A stretch of DNA of 64,000 bases, taken from assembly GCF_018320785.1 (NCBI RefSeq), contig NC_054867.1:30569855-30633854 (forward strand), in the 5' to 3' direction. The stretch comes from Cheilinus undulatus (lineage: Eukaryota > Chordata > Actinopteri > Labriformes > Labridae). The notes beneath the pieces were generated by a model. That model did no database searches. It saw only the letters and a list, made by a program, of their open reading frames with translations, and was not told the origin of the DNA. Position numbers and translations under genes: made by a program. Below are positions 12,201-24,010 of this stretch, piece by piece (the stretch's first letter is position 1; every line of letters begins with the position of its first letter).

Positions 12201-14422
12201 ACGAGTAAACACAATTTCATTTATAAATTCCAGTGTCACAACTAGAAACTTTACCAATATTTATTTATTATCTTACACTTCAATGTTTACCACTAGGAGT
12301 GGTATGCATTATACCAATATTGTTGTCTCATTTTCATCAATACCATCAAAACACAGGCTTTACTTTTCCACAGTAAAAAATATCAAGTCTCTCCTAGAAT
12401 TTACTTGATACTCTTATTGTAATTACCTATTTGTTTTTGAAATGGACAAAAAAGACAGCATTTGATTCTATAACATAATGATAAAACATAGACCTATTAT
12501 TTTTCAAATATTGTCATTCAGCTGTGAAAAATTTAAAAATTTCCTTGGATTGCATATACATTACTTTGCATTTGAGAGTTAGAAACAGCACCTGGAAAAC
12601 CTGCAGACAAATAGTGAGCTTGGTGAGCTTTGTAGTGCACTAAATAAAAATGTGAGCCATTTTTAAGATTATACTTTCAAATCAAAAATGAATTTCCCTA
12701 CTTAAACAGCATGGTGGTTCCCTGAGACTATCCTGACAAACTGCTACATCACACATTCATCTCAAGTGAAAAAATCACTTTGGCTGTGTTTCAGACCTAC
12801 AACTTCAGTCCCTAGAAATCCCTTTAAATTTAAAGGAATAAGAATGAATGAAGACAAACTTCAGCCAGTTCTGTGTAAATTTTATATATATATATATATA
12901 TATAGCTGATAAATCAGTGGTAAATATCAGGAGAAATTTTCACACCTGCAGACAGAAAATGTTTTTTAGGGTATTATCTGTTGACATCAGTAATTTGTGG
13001 ATGCCTATCAAATAGGGATGCACAATATTATCGGTATGATGTCAGCTTAAAAACTGATTTACTGGTATCTGCAGGTATAAAAATTTCTTCCAATATTTTT
13101 GCCATGAAAAATCTGTCTGTATCAGCTGTAAATATTAACAGTACAAACAAATAAGCTAGTGGAATATAAGGCTGGAACAACAGACCTACGTCGGCTGAGG
13201 TCTTGTTCTTCAATCACCATTACGCCTTACACTTTAAAGTGTGTTTTAAGGACTGTGAATTGCCAATTTGTTTATCCTAACACTTTATATTTTGTGTCTT
13301 AAGGACTTAAGTTTAAAGGTCAACACTACATTTAAATACCAGTATCCATATCAGCTATAATTGATTTTTAATACTGGTATATCAGATATCAGCAAAAATC
13401 CAACATTGTGCATCTTTACTTTATCTCATAGTATGTGATAACTGTGATAGGAGGGGACCTTCCCCATGTATGAATAAAACGCTTGGTCTAAATTAATACA
13501 GGTTAAGTTACTTTTCATAACCAGGTGATGAGACACTATTTTAGAGAGTCCTACATATAAAAATAATGTTCTATTTAACTTGCGTTACTAGATGCTACAA
13601 GGCTAAATGTAACACACTGCACCTTTAATGGTTTTAAAATGCATACAAACATAGTTTACTCTAACCTTAGGTTGTCTTTCGCCAGTTACAGTTTACAAAA
13701 ATGAAGAATAAACTCCTCGTATAAGTTGTAAGGCTGTACTGTAACTCTTCTAGACAAACAAATCCATATTTTGATTTTCCTGAAAACAGGAGCACAACGC
13801 ACTGGGCCTGGCTAGCTCCACTTTTTCCCAAGCACTCGTATTAATCATCGAGCACTGACCCCCCCTTCAATCATTACTGTAAACACGAGCACAGCCATTT
13901 TAAACTTTCAAAGCTCGTCTGCATTGTCATAATTTATCGCGTTGTTAACTGCAACTGCCAGCTAAAGTCAACAAGTGTGAACTGCAGGTAGGGAAATGTT
14001 TGCAGACAGGGTCGGGACGATGGTGTCCCATTTCTGTGAGCAGATAAAGTTACAGCGGCAAACTCCTATTACGAAATAAAGCTATCGTTATTTGCGTATA
14101 TAGCCATTAGCATGTATCACAGCTAGCTCATGTCTGCTTATGTAAATATCACTCAGTTTACTGGTTGTGTGTGCTGTAACCGTCCGAAACACAGAAAAGT
14201 AACAAATGTCCATCTTAGCAAGTGGTTGTCCGATAATGGGTGTATTTCCGTTAAGTTAGCTTGGTGAGCGACACTTGTCCCGCAGAAAGTGAGACTTGTC
14301 AGTTTCTCCTCTCTGATGACAGCTTACCGATATCCACGGTTGGAACTTCGCGGCGGAATCCGGTAAACATGGACCTCGGGCTTTACGCAGAGCATTGACT
14401 CGTATGTGTCGTCTTCTGCCAT
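9221..14422 (-). CDS. necap2: NECAP endocytosis-associated protein 2 (adaptin-ear-binding coat protein)
   Basis: Eight exons read leftward: 14422-14328, 11065-10965, 10748-10644, 10232-10151, 9965-9857, 9742-9598, 9494-9410 and 9266-9221. Phases agree throughout and give 768 nt, or 255 aa, close to the usual 260-275. The ATG lies in CAAAATGG and the protein starts [15 protein letters not shown]. The N-terminal NECAP (PHear-like) domain, about residues 5-165, contains [37 protein letters not shown] and [16 protein letters not shown] Pro/Gly-rich linker follows. The AP-2 ear-binding motifs are WGDF at 232-235 and WVQF at 251-254. NECAPs help assemble AP-1/AP-2 clathrin coats. VHVYR, RIEDGNG and the neighbours szrd1 and fbxo42 favour NECAP2 over NECAP1. 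An extra serine follows WVQF. The exon 6 donor (CTG|gtgatc) is weak but phase-consistent. Confidence 0.93.
12883..12903. repeat. (TA)n microsatellite
   Basis: About ten uninterrupted TA units inside necap2 intron 1. Confidence 0.9.
13013..13420. mobile_element. Non-autonomous hAT-like element (MITE)
   Basis: Inverted ends: TAGGGATGCACAATATT at the left, and at the right the reverse complement of aacattgtgcatcttta. The interior consists of 'ggtatcagctgta'-like segments typical of fish MITEs, with no coding capacity. A relative lies at about 21770-22160. The family is inferred from the 'agggatgcac' terminus. I could not see a clean 8-bp target duplication. Confidence 0.55.
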
Positions 14423-15078
14423 TTTGGTAAGTTTATCAAACTATCAAAATAACTTCCGACTTTCAATGGACACCTCGGCTGGAGCTGAAGCCGACGATGA
14501 GATTCCCAGTGAGCCGCGGTGTCCAATGTGAACAGCGCCACATCTGGTCCGGATGGTCTGAACCAAAGAAATGAACAGATGGGTGACACCTCAGTGACAT
14601 CTACAGTATGTGGTTGAATGGAATAGGAAAGCATTTTGTGCAACGGGTTGTCAGGTATGAAGGTTACAATGGTCATGCAGCATGTGCACAAAGGCCTTTG
14701 TCTGTTTGCTGTAGAAAATGTGAACAGGAGATATTAACCGGACATATTCAAATACCCTGCTGCATACAATGTTTTTAGGAAAGCTCTTACATATGATACT
14801 AGACGTTTTAGTGAGAAATAGTCTTCTGTAAAATTGTGTCCTCTATAATGCACTTTACACTGACAAAAACGTGTTGCAAATAATAGAGTAATTGTTCAGT
14901 ATGATTTATTTATTAGGAGCATCATTTAATTTATGGACTGTGATCCTTTGACCTCTAAAAAGTTCGGAAGTCTTCAAGAAAGCCATCAATTGTGAGTGAT
15001 TTTAAAAATAAGTATCTCATTTTGTCATAGCTTATGACCCAATGTCTAATTTTGTCCTTCCATATCACATGGGCATCT
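14423..15078. promoter_or_regulatory. necap2: necap2 5' flank
   Basis: This is upstream of the necap2 ATG and should contain the transcription start and promoter. It is more GC-rich near the gene (14460-14560) and turns A/T-rich towards the Tc1 at 15080. No TATA box at a convincing distance and no other gene was seen. Confidence 0.4.
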
Positions 15079-15079
15079 G

Positions 15080-16078
15080 TCGTGCATTTGGAAAGTATTC
15101 AGACCCCTTTCACTTTTTTCAGTTTTGTTATGTTGCAGCCTGAAATAATTTGTATTCTCATTAATCTACACCCAGTACCCACTGTAAATTTATTAAGAAT
15201 AAAAAACATAATCAGACCTTTTGTATGACATTTGAAATTTTACTCAGTTTCCAATTTCTGATCATTGCTGAGATGTTTCTACACCTTGATTGGAGTCCAC
15301 CTGCAGTAAATTAAACTGATTGGACATGATTTGGATAGGCACACACCTCTCTACAGAAGGCCTCACAGTTAACATTGCATATCAGCAAAAAACAAGCCTT
15401 GAGGTCAAAGGGCAAGCCTGTTGAGCTGTATGGAGATGGGGCAAAGTTCCAGAAGGACAACCATCACTACAACCCTCAATACCCTGATCTGAGCTTTATG
15501 GCAAATAAGATTCCCTGGTCTGATTAAACCACGATTGAACTGTTTGGCCACAATTTTAAATGTTTTGTCTGAAGGAAGGCACCACTCATCATCTGTCCAA
15601 TACCATCCCAACATGGACTCATGGGGGTGGCAGCATCATACTGAGGGGATGTTTTTCATCAGAAGGGACTGGGAGACTGGTCAGGGTTGAGGGAAAGCTG
15701 AATGGAGCAAAGTACAGAGATACCCACAATGAAAACCTGTTCCACAGCTCCAACTCAAGACCTCAGACTGGGCTAAAAGATCACCTTCCAACATGACAAT
15801 GACCCTAAGTACACAGTCAGGACAACAAAAGAGTGGCTTAGGGACAACTCAATGAATGTCCTATGGCCAGAGCCCTGACTTGAACCCAACTGAACATCTC
15901 TGCAGAGACCTGAAAATCGCTTTCCAGTGATCAGTTCCCATCTAACCTGACTGAGCTTGAGAGGATTTGAAAAGAAAAATGGCAGAAAATCCCCCAATCC
16001 AGATGGCAAAGTTGGTTATGTCATTATCACAAAAGAATGGAGGCTGAAATTGCTGCCAAAGATGCTTCAACTAAGTAA
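15080..16078 (+). mobile_element. Tc1-like transposon A, 3' end lost
   Basis: It starts near 'gtgcatttggaaagtattca', a typical Tc1 terminal inverted repeat, and runs rightward. A degraded transposase lies in it: the catalytic THGGGSIILRGCF block is at about 15615-15655, and [12 protein letters not shown]-like DNA ('ggccagagccctgacttgaa') is at about 15865. It stops around 'ctaagtaaagggtctgaa' and is joined directly to the second Tc1. No right inverted repeat was found. Multiple frame breaks are present. Confidence 0.75.
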
Positions 16079-17473
16079 AGGGTCTGAAACCACAGTTCTT
16101 GGAAAGCTGAGTTCAATTTCACTGGCCACACCCAGGCCTGATTACTGCCAGATTTGTTGAATCAAGAAATCACTTAAATAGAAGCTGTCGGACAAAGTGA
16201 AGTAGGCTATAAGATCTTAAAAAGACACGCATCATAACACAATCCAAAGACATTCAAGAACAAATGAGAAGCAAAGTGATTGAAATCTATCAGTGTGGGA
16301 AAGGTTACAGAGCCATTTCCAAGGCTTTGGGACTCCAGCAAAATACAGTCAGAGCCATTATCCACAAATAGAGAAAACTTGGAACAGTGGAGAACCTTCC
16401 CAGGAGTGGTCGGCCAACCAAAAATGACTCCCAAGAGTGCACCGACCACTCATCCAGGAGGTCACAAAAGAACCCAGGACAACATCCAAAGACCTGTAGG
16501 CCTCACTGGCCTCAGTTAAGGTCAGAGTTCATGACTCAACCATAAGAAAGACACTGGGCAAAAACGACATCATGGGAGAGTTCCAAGGCCAAAACCACTG
16601 CTGACAAAAAACAACAAAAAGGTTCATCTCACATTTGCCAAGACACATCTTGATGATCCCCAAGACCTCTTGGAGAAACATTCTGTGGACTGATGAGACA
16701 GAAGTTGAATTTTGTGGAAGGTGTGCGACCCGTTACATCTGGCGTAAAAATAACACAGCATTTGATAAAAAGAACATCATGCCAACAGTTTGGTGGTGGC
16801 AGTGTGATGATCTGGGGCTGCTTTGCTGCTTCAGGACATGTCCCGCTTGCTGTGATTGATGAAACAATGAATTCTGCTGTGTACCAGAAAATCCTGAAGG
16901 CCAACGTCCGGTCATCAGTTCATGCCCTCAAGCTCAAGCACTCTTGGGTTATGCAGCAGGACAACAACCTGAAACATACCAGCAAGTCCACCTCTGAATG
17001 GCTCAAAAAAGGCCAAAATATAGGTTTTGTAGTGGCCAAGTCAAAGTCTGGACTTAAATCCTATGAGATGCTGTGGTGTGACCTTAAACAGACAGTTCAT
17101 GCTCAAAAACCCTCCAATGTGGCTGAGTTAAAACAATTCTGCAAAGAAGAGTGGGCCAAAATTCCTCCACAGTGATGTGAAAGACTCATCACCAGTTATC
17201 ACAAACCCTTTATTTCAAGTTATTGCTGCCAAGGGTGGCACAACCAGTTATTAGGTTCAGGGGGCAATTACTTTTTCACACAGGGCCAGATAGGTTTGGA
17301 TTTTTTTCCCCCCTTAAAAAATGAAATAATCATTCAGACACTGCATTTTCTATTTACTTGGGTTGTCTTTGTGAGATATTAAAATTGTTTTAATGATCCA
17401 AAACATTTAATTGTGATAAATTTGCAAAAATATCAGGAATCAGAAGGGGGGCAAGTACTTTTTCACAGCACTG
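16079..17473 (+). mobile_element. Tc1-like transposon B, near full length
   Basis: Same family as the copy at 3727-7905, but in plus orientation and without the LINE. The transposase N-terminus is near 16265-16500 (QEQMRSKVIEIYQCGKGYRAI-like, seen as MKSISVGKVTEPFPR in the shifted frame). The catalytic half is open at 16693-17175 (MRQKLNFVEGVRPVTSG, FGGGSVMIWGCFAASG, HSWVMQQDNNLKHTSK). The right end CAGCACTG is followed by TA at 17474-17475. The N- and C-terminal parts lie in different frames, so this copy is not functional. Confidence 0.8.
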
Positions 17474-17562
17474 TATTTATAGCTCTTCAAAATGCCTGCT
17501 CCAAAAGTAGTTTAAGGAGAAAATAAATAAAACACACATCAAGATCAACATTTGAAGCATGT

Positions 17563-17568
17563 TTATTA
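17563..17568 (-). terminator. szrd1: Possible distal szrd1 polyadenylation signal
   Basis: AATAAA on the minus strand, about 2.8 kb past the szrd1 stop and just beside the Tc1 copy B. Mammalian SZRD1 has a long 3' UTR, which makes a distal site plausible, but nearer signals cannot be excluded. Confidence 0.35.
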
Positions 17569-17575
17569 AAGGGTA

Positions 17576-20387
17576 TTCAAATGTCATTTGACTTCTTCAA
17601 GTTTCAATATTACACTGACATCAAAACTGGACAGATCGAGAACAACTGAAACAAAATTTCATTGCACGCAGGTGCAGAATGGCTATTTGCATTCAATGAT
17701 TAATCTAAATGATAACAAATCTCATTATTTCAGGATTTGAACCCAATGTCCAGGAACAGTGCATTACAGCTAAAATCCTTAATTCTGCATGTCCAAATCC
17801 AGTTTGCAAGCATGAGTGTAATCCCCTCTAAATGTGTAAACTGTCTTATATCTCCAAAGTTACTGAGAAATGGATACCTTGCGTTTATGTTGTAAAACAA
17901 CAATGATGGGTAAGATTTACTGCCAGCCATTACTCTGTGTGGTCAGAATAAGTGATTCAAATGAAGCAGAGAGCCACACTGATGAAACTTGCTGCTGTGT
18001 AGAAACAAGTTGTTTGACTTACTGTTATTCCTAGTTTAAAATCATTAGTTGTACAATCATTGGTTAGTAGATGCTGGAACTTATCTGTACATGTGGTATC
18101 AAACCGTCTTGTAGAACCTCTGTTTGAAAAGCAGTATTTACCCTCCTATGCTCTGTGTAGATTTATAAAACCTAAAACCCTGGCTAATATCAGATAGAAA
18201 CAGTGCTTCAGTGACATGAGATTCATTCTATGAAGTTAAAAACCCTTTAACAATAAGGAGCACTATGCATTGTAAAGTTCTTATATGAAACTGTGGAATC
18301 ATTTAAGGCATACAATTGTTGAAAGGTTCACAAATTCTGTATGTATTTACTGTGATCCAGTCAGTAACTCTGTAGTGGTTACTCATCAATATTTTATGAG
18401 ATCAATGACTTGAGGAATTGCAAACTTTTACTTTTACCTGGTGGCAGACAAAAAAAGGTGTAAAATTAATTTGTTTAAAAAAAGAAAGGCATTAATCAGT
18501 TCCAGGAATAAGAACATAACTTCCCTCCTAAAGAGGATATCAAATATAAAGATGAAATTTTCAGTTTCACTTGATCCTTTTTGTAATTTCTCCAAAAATG
18601 TCCTTGACACATACAGTGCTTAACAAATTTATTAGACCACCTGTCATATTTGTCTCAAAGGCCATCAAGCATCATGAAGTGCTTTAATGCAGACGCTTTC
18701 ATTTTCAGTGAGCTCTCCAAGTTTTACCATTTTGAACAGGAATGAGGGATTTCAAACTGAATTCACCCAAATTTGAACTGGCTCACTGGGCTTCTCTGAG
18801 AAGTCAGAAATAAATCAAGCATACCATTCAACCACTAAAACTATTTTTTCTGTTCAGGAATGCGAGTAAATAACTATAATTTGACATATTAATCAAGAAA
18901 TATTAATTTGCTTTACTATTTTTTTCAGTTTTTTTGTAAATCAGTAAATTTGAGAAGTTATGGATAACAATAATAATTATATTTTAGCATCAAAAATATC
19001 ATTTCAGTTAAAGAGCCGCTACATATTGGTGTATTAACCACTGCAGAAACATAAAGAAATGATTTTGGTAATTACCAATGCTGTTAATTTAGGGCAGCTG
19101 TGGCATAAACCTTACTTTGGTTAGCGTTAGGGTGGTCTAATAAATTTGTTAAGCACTGTACATCTTCCAAAGCAAAGCAGCTGTCATGTGACAAAACCAT
19201 CCTCTATGTTGAGCATCTAGAAGTTACTTTCAAGGAAGTCAACGCTTTTAAACAGCACTGGGTGCAAAAACAGCTCAGTCGTCTTCCCTGGCCATTGGCA
19301 GCACAGCTGGCTGTAAGAGAAGTTCCAACTTAGCTAATTTGATCAAAAAACACAGAAGCTTTAGATTTTCTATTCCTGATAAATCAGGCTTATTTCAATT
19401 TGATAGAAATTTCATGTAACACTACCAAATGCTATGCAGGCTACATCTAATCTCTGATTCACTACTGATCATCTGACTTAAATACAGAAAAAAAATCACA
19501 AACATGAAAATGTAAACTTAAAAACAAAAGTACATTTGAAACAAAATACAGCACAAGTATTTAGGCAACATGTATAAAATAATTAAGGGAGTAAAATGCG
19601 TTTTTATTGCTTGAATAAAAGATTTTGACATTCTCTCCTTGTTATCTGTTATCTTTGGCCACAGGCTGTGTGCCCACCAGGCAGAAAGTGCTGCTCTATG
19701 CCTCGACCGTTGCTTTGCAACTTCAGCATTACAACATGCTTTGAAGCACAGTGCAATTGTTCGACCTCCTAACACTTTGCACTGAAGCTGGTAAGCACAC
19801 AGCAACTCTGCACTGTCAAGCACTTCATTTCCACGGAACCTGGCAAACTGCGGCCAGCTCCCCGGTGCACACCCAGCCGTGATCCACGCTCCATCCATGG
19901 AAAGGCCCACTCATGAAGTTTGCTATGATCAGGGGTGACCCCACGAATCACAAGCTCCCCTTATTCTCCCTGAGGAGACAGACACCTGAGGCCATGGCCC
20001 TTGGCCGGCCAATCATGCTAAAAATCATAGGGCACCTCATGGTACATCAAAGTATCACAGTGTGTAGGAATGTGAGGCCAAAGCCTGTTCACAGTGTGGA
20101 ACAGATGGGGTGGGGGGGTCAGATCTTGTGGCTGATCTCTACCGGCCCCTTGTAAAGTTCCACAGGAGAATAAGACTGTGTGAAAGGCCAAGACCATGAC
20201 AGTACACAGAGTAAAAGAGAGGGTGGAGACGTTCTTTCAATTCATGCCATGTCCTCATATTTCTAATATCTGTCCAATATTTATGTCTCCCTCTGCTCTA
20301 CTCTTTATACAACTTACATCTCCTTTAATGGTACCCTTTATGTCCTCTTAAAAAGATGGTGGATTTCTTGCCTCAGGGAGCTTCTCT
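17576..20387 (-). other. szrd1: Candidate long szrd1 3' UTR / downstream flank
   Basis: No coding exon was recognised between the szrd1 stop and the Tc1 at 17.5 kb. A more GC-rich block at about 19640-20160 stands out from the A/T-rich surroundings. It could be conserved UTR, but I see no protein in it: the frames on both strands give unfamiliar peptides. A 545 bp inverted-repeat element sits at 18614-19158. Confidence 0.4.
18614..19158. mobile_element. MITE with perfect inverted ends (Tc1/mariner type)
   Basis: The two ends are exact inverted copies for about 30 bases, counting the flanking TA: TACAGTGCTTAACAAATTTA at the left, and its reverse complement ending at 19160. A TA lies at 18612-18613 and again at 19159-19160, the target duplication expected for Tc1/mariner elements. 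The 545 bp interior is A/T-rich and encodes nothing. Perfect ends suggest recent mobilisation by a related transposase. Confidence 0.85.
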
Positions 20388-23034
20388 TTATCTGCCGAGT
20401 CGGAAGCCTGAGGTGCCATCTGGGCCAGTGGGCTGCCGGATCACGTGATTGTTTGGACGAACATGTTCTGATGGTTGTTGAGAGCTCAAACGAGCTGGCC
20501 TAATTATTAGAGGAAAAGACAAAATACACATTATTTTCACTTTGAGCTATTTTCCTCTTAGTTTTAGAGGCCATGTAAAATCATAATCATCATCCAGTCT
20601 GTAATGTCATACCTGTCCTGACTTGGATTGTCCTGAGGCATTTCATCCGAAGAAGCACTACCCAAAATCCTTCGCCGGGCTTCAGCATACTCTGCCTCTC
20701 GTTGGGCCAAAGATTTCATCTGCTGAGGACGAGTTGAGGATGCAGCGTTTCCTGCTGTACCATTATTTGAAGGACGTTTCAAAATTCTGATTTGTGGTGG
20801 CGGGGCTGCAGGCAGAGAGTCATCCTGGATTACAATAGCAGTACGAACAGGTGAGCCAGCTGAGCCCAAGCTGGATTTCCTGTTAAGAAAAAAATTGAAA
20901 GAATAACTTTTCTGGAAAAGCCTTGTATGTACTCTTAACATGAATTTAATAGAAAGAAAACATTTTTGCTTTGCTTACTTTGCCTCCTGATTTATTTTCA
21001 ACTTTGCCTCAAGTCTTCTCTCTATTTCCTGAGGGGAATGGAAAACATTTTGATCAAATTTGTGTATGGTCTGGCAAGCCTACTAGCTTTCTCATTGATT
21101 TGTGCTGCAATATAAGGCATTACAAGATCATTACATTAGTATAGGCTTGCAATAACTTTAGTATTTTGTGCCATCTCCTTTAGCAGGTTTCTGCATATTG
21201 TTTTTGCTGAATTTGTTCTGTGAGTGTGCTGGATTCCCACTGCTACAACCGTAATCTTTCACATCAAAACATGTACTATTACACATATTTGTAATCAAAC
21301 ATTGTATTTCTTTGAGAGCCACAGACTGTAAAAATCAGAGACAATGCCAATACCCGTGTTTAAAACAACATTTTAGCCAATGGCTGAACCTGAAGCTGTT
21401 TTTTTTTTTTTTTCCTTTTTTGGTGTAACCCTCTTACAGTTCCAACATTTTCTGTCATATTTGCCATGAAAACAGATCAGAGATTGTCCAACAAGTCACA
21501 TCTTATGTCAAACAAAACATTTCTTCTCTGAATCAGCAGTTAGGTGTACTAAATGCCAGTATTAAACGGACACAACACAACATAAAACTATGGTTTATGG
21601 CCACATTATTTGTTGATGGCTGATATTTATCAGTAGGGCCGATACTTGGCAGTACCAATGTTAAACTGATGCATCATCACATCCTTTGCACTTCTATCTT
21701 TTGTTTCTCATGGCGATTCAAAGTCTTCAGTTCATGATCCAAAAGCTTCTTGTTAATATTCTTTTTTAAGGATGCAAGATATCCAATAACGTGTTATCAG
21801 TACTGGTAGATAAAAAAGCAGGTATCAGCAGGTATGTGAATTTCTGTCGATAATTAGAACTTATGTCAACTGTGAATACGGGACAAATCAAATGTGCATA
21901 TTGGCTTTGTGTACCAATAAGTTTGTTGAGTTTTAGGCAGGAACAACAGACATATGCCAGCTGGTCTTTTTCTTTGTTCATCTTCATTCCTAAACTTTTA
22001 AGTCTGTTCTATTGACAGAATTTTCTTTCTTTCTTCATCCTTAAACTTTAAATTGTGTTTGAAGGACTAAATTTATAGTCCTGAAATACACTGATATCGG
22101 TATCAGCTAAAATGAATTTGTGAACCTACGCATATGGGATATCAGCTAAAGTTCAATCTCATGAATCCATACTCCTTTTTGTTATGCTTCTCATTCTGCC
22201 CTGGGAAATAAAAGATAATATATATTTTTTAATCCAATAGAAAACGTCAATAGTATAAAGCCTCCCAACATTACCCTTGTTGCAGAGTTAGGCTGTAACT
22301 ACAGAATGAGACAATAACAGGATGCAATTCAACCACAAAACTTCAGCATTGTAAGTTACAACATTATTTATAGTCGCATATGAGGTATAGAAAATTAATC
22401 TGATTTGAGGGGTTAGCTTAAACAAGCACGGTGACAGCATTGCCTCCTCTGCTAACATATCATCGTATAGAGTTTGAAACGATCAAATCAAACTAGTTCA
22501 ATCAGCAAATATAAAAGATATAAACCCTATAGATCTATTTGATTATACTCTTGCTCTTCTTTTCATGATCCCTGAACTTGCTGCGTTGTTGTGGTACTGC
22601 TGTGATTCATCCCAGAGTAACCTGTCATCTCCGCAATGGGCGGGTCTAAACAGTGAAGTATTTTAGTCGTCTTTGACAAAAAATAAGGTATCCTTTGTGG
22701 AAGTCACTCCGGATTCACACATAGTTAAATGTGCTGGGAATTTAATGACTTCAAGCCAGACTTGATGCCGTTTTATTACGGGACAGTGAGGCCCGCAAGA
22801 CTCAGTCAGAAAGCCAGGCTACTTTCTCTGGTCAAAAACAAGCTGTAAATAAAACATGTTCATTTCTCCACAAGCACTGGACACACACTTTTCATAAAAC
22901 TGCTTTTTGGTAGGTGCCTGTCAAACATCAATCAGTTTACAAACTATTTAGCACAATACTAAGACAACATTACTGTTTCTCACCCCGCTGTCTGCTGCTT
23001 CTTCCCAGCTCTCTGCAACCTCTTCATCCTCCAT
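20388..23034 (-). CDS. szrd1: SUZ RNA-binding domain-containing protein 1
   Basis: Four exons read leftward: 23034-22984, 21028-20979, 20879-20613 and 20499-20388. They total 480 nt, or 159 aa (human is about 152), with matching phases. The start [17 protein letters not shown] is diagnostic of the family. Exon 2 gives the basic [17 protein letters not shown] segment. The SUZ domain spans about residues 47-110, with [20 protein letters not shown] and [20 protein letters not shown]. The SUZ-C end is [18 protein letters not shown]. The SUZ domain is a small basic RNA-binding module, and the protein's precise role is poorly known. It lies 5.97 kb from necap2 and head to head with fbxo42, as in other vertebrates. 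Confidence 0.95.
21029..22983 (-). other. szrd1: szrd1 intron 1
   Basis: A 1.95 kb intron between [10 protein letters not shown]...DSG and EIERRL. It holds a hAT-like MITE at about 21770-22160. A further 'gatatttatcagtagggccgatac' stretch near 21620-21700 looks like another piece of the same kind of repeat. No exon was recognised. Confidence 0.7.
21770..22160. mobile_element. Degenerate MITE related to 13013-13420
   Basis: It opens with 'aaggatgcaagatatcc' and carries the same 'gatatcggtatcagctaaaa' and 'ggtatcagcaggta' motifs as the necap2-intron element. The order is also the same, including 'gaacaacagacatatgccagctggtctt' against 'gaacaacagacctacgtcggctgaggtctt'. The right end near 22150 is eroded. 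Non-coding. Confidence 0.6.
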
Positions 23035-23477
23035 GTTTAACAGGACTGCTGTCTGGTTACCCCTTCGGTTCCACTTACTAGCTATTTCCCCATCCACACG
23101 GAGGCCTTGGGTGGAGGGGCAGTACTCACACAGACTAGATGGGATCCTAAACTCACGTCTTACTGTAAATTATGGAGACTAGATGTAATATCTAGATAAA
23201 CGTTTCCCTTGCCGCGTGTAAGCTAGCTAGCTTACTGCTTCACTTCTAAGGGCAATCCCCTGGGCTGCTGCCTGCTGCTTCATTAAATTTAGCGACACGT
23301 CTACCTCTGTTAACCAACCGGCCACGGGTATAGTCAAACTGTCGCTAACTGGAATAAACCGCACCGTTAATAGGTTATTAGGGCTGCCGAAAGTTTGTGA
23401 CCAGCTACGGTTTAACACTTTGTCTGTCCTCTCAAGTTTAACCGTTTGGTTTCCTTGAGTTAAAACAGCAAAGGAAA

Positions 23478-23496
23478 TGACGTCACGTTGACGTCA
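23478..23496. promoter_or_regulatory. Tandem pair of cAMP-response elements
   Basis: Two perfect TGACGTCA palindromes at 23478-23485 and 23489-23496, 11 bases centre to centre. They lie about 440 bases upstream of the szrd1 start codon and about 1 kb before the presumed fbxo42 5' exon. Full CREs bind CREB/ATF proteins and act most strongly near transcription starts. The assignment to szrd1 rests on distance alone. Confidence 0.6.
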
Positions 23497-23639
23497 GCAT
23501 AAGCAGCGTTAACATTTTAATGCTAACTTCTATGCTCCAGAAACAGTTCATCAACCAGATCAAATAAGTGAAATGAAGACTTTGTAAAAAGCTTGTTTTT
23601 ACATTCCACGGTTTGAGTAAATGCGAGACAGATTCTTTC

Positions 23640-24010
23640 CACCAGTGTTATTTTTGACAGCTATTTTAGTAATTTCTTCCTTTTTTAGTTTTAGTCTAGT
23701 TTAAGTTGATGAAAACTCAAAAACATTTTAGTCTAGTTTTAGTCCATAAAAAGTCCTCACATTTGATTCTTAACTTATAGTACAAGTATTTACTCTTATG
23801 TCTGAATCTGATACCAAACCGTGGTAGTGAGTAGCACCCTGCCAAACCTGGTCCCTGTTTTCTACAGCTGAGAATCAGAAGAGATGCGTTGTTGTTTGAC
23901 AGATTTACCCACAGTGGACAAATATCATGGATTTTGAATGTCCGACGAAAACTTAATTGTATTTCAGTCTAGTTTTAGTCATCCTGACAAAAATCAAACT
24001 TAGTTTTAGC
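23640..24010. repeat. Second copy of the TTTTAGTCTAGTTTAAGT repeat
   Basis: Matches 3320-3715 in several blocks and in the same order. It sits in the szrd1-fbxo42 divergent spacer. Non-coding. The stretch 24010-24330 after it is A-rich with loosely repeated 'acaaattaaca' and 'cattcacaaaacatttta' words and is otherwise unexplained. Confidence 0.5.

Larger units (their letters stand above)
11066..14327 (-). other. necap2: necap2 intron 1
   Basis: A 3.3 kb intron between the donor TATCG|gtaagc and the acceptor tttttctag. It holds a (TA)n run at 12883-12903, a hAT-like element at 13013-13420 and an 'agagatgcactaattg' fragment near 11300 that resembles an element terminus. No additional exon was recognised. 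Confidence 0.7.

Noticed and set aside
19518-19910. A 130-codon minus-strand frame in the szrd1 downstream region
   Set aside because: Composition is unfamiliar, and it lies inside the probable 3' UTR with no splice or start support.
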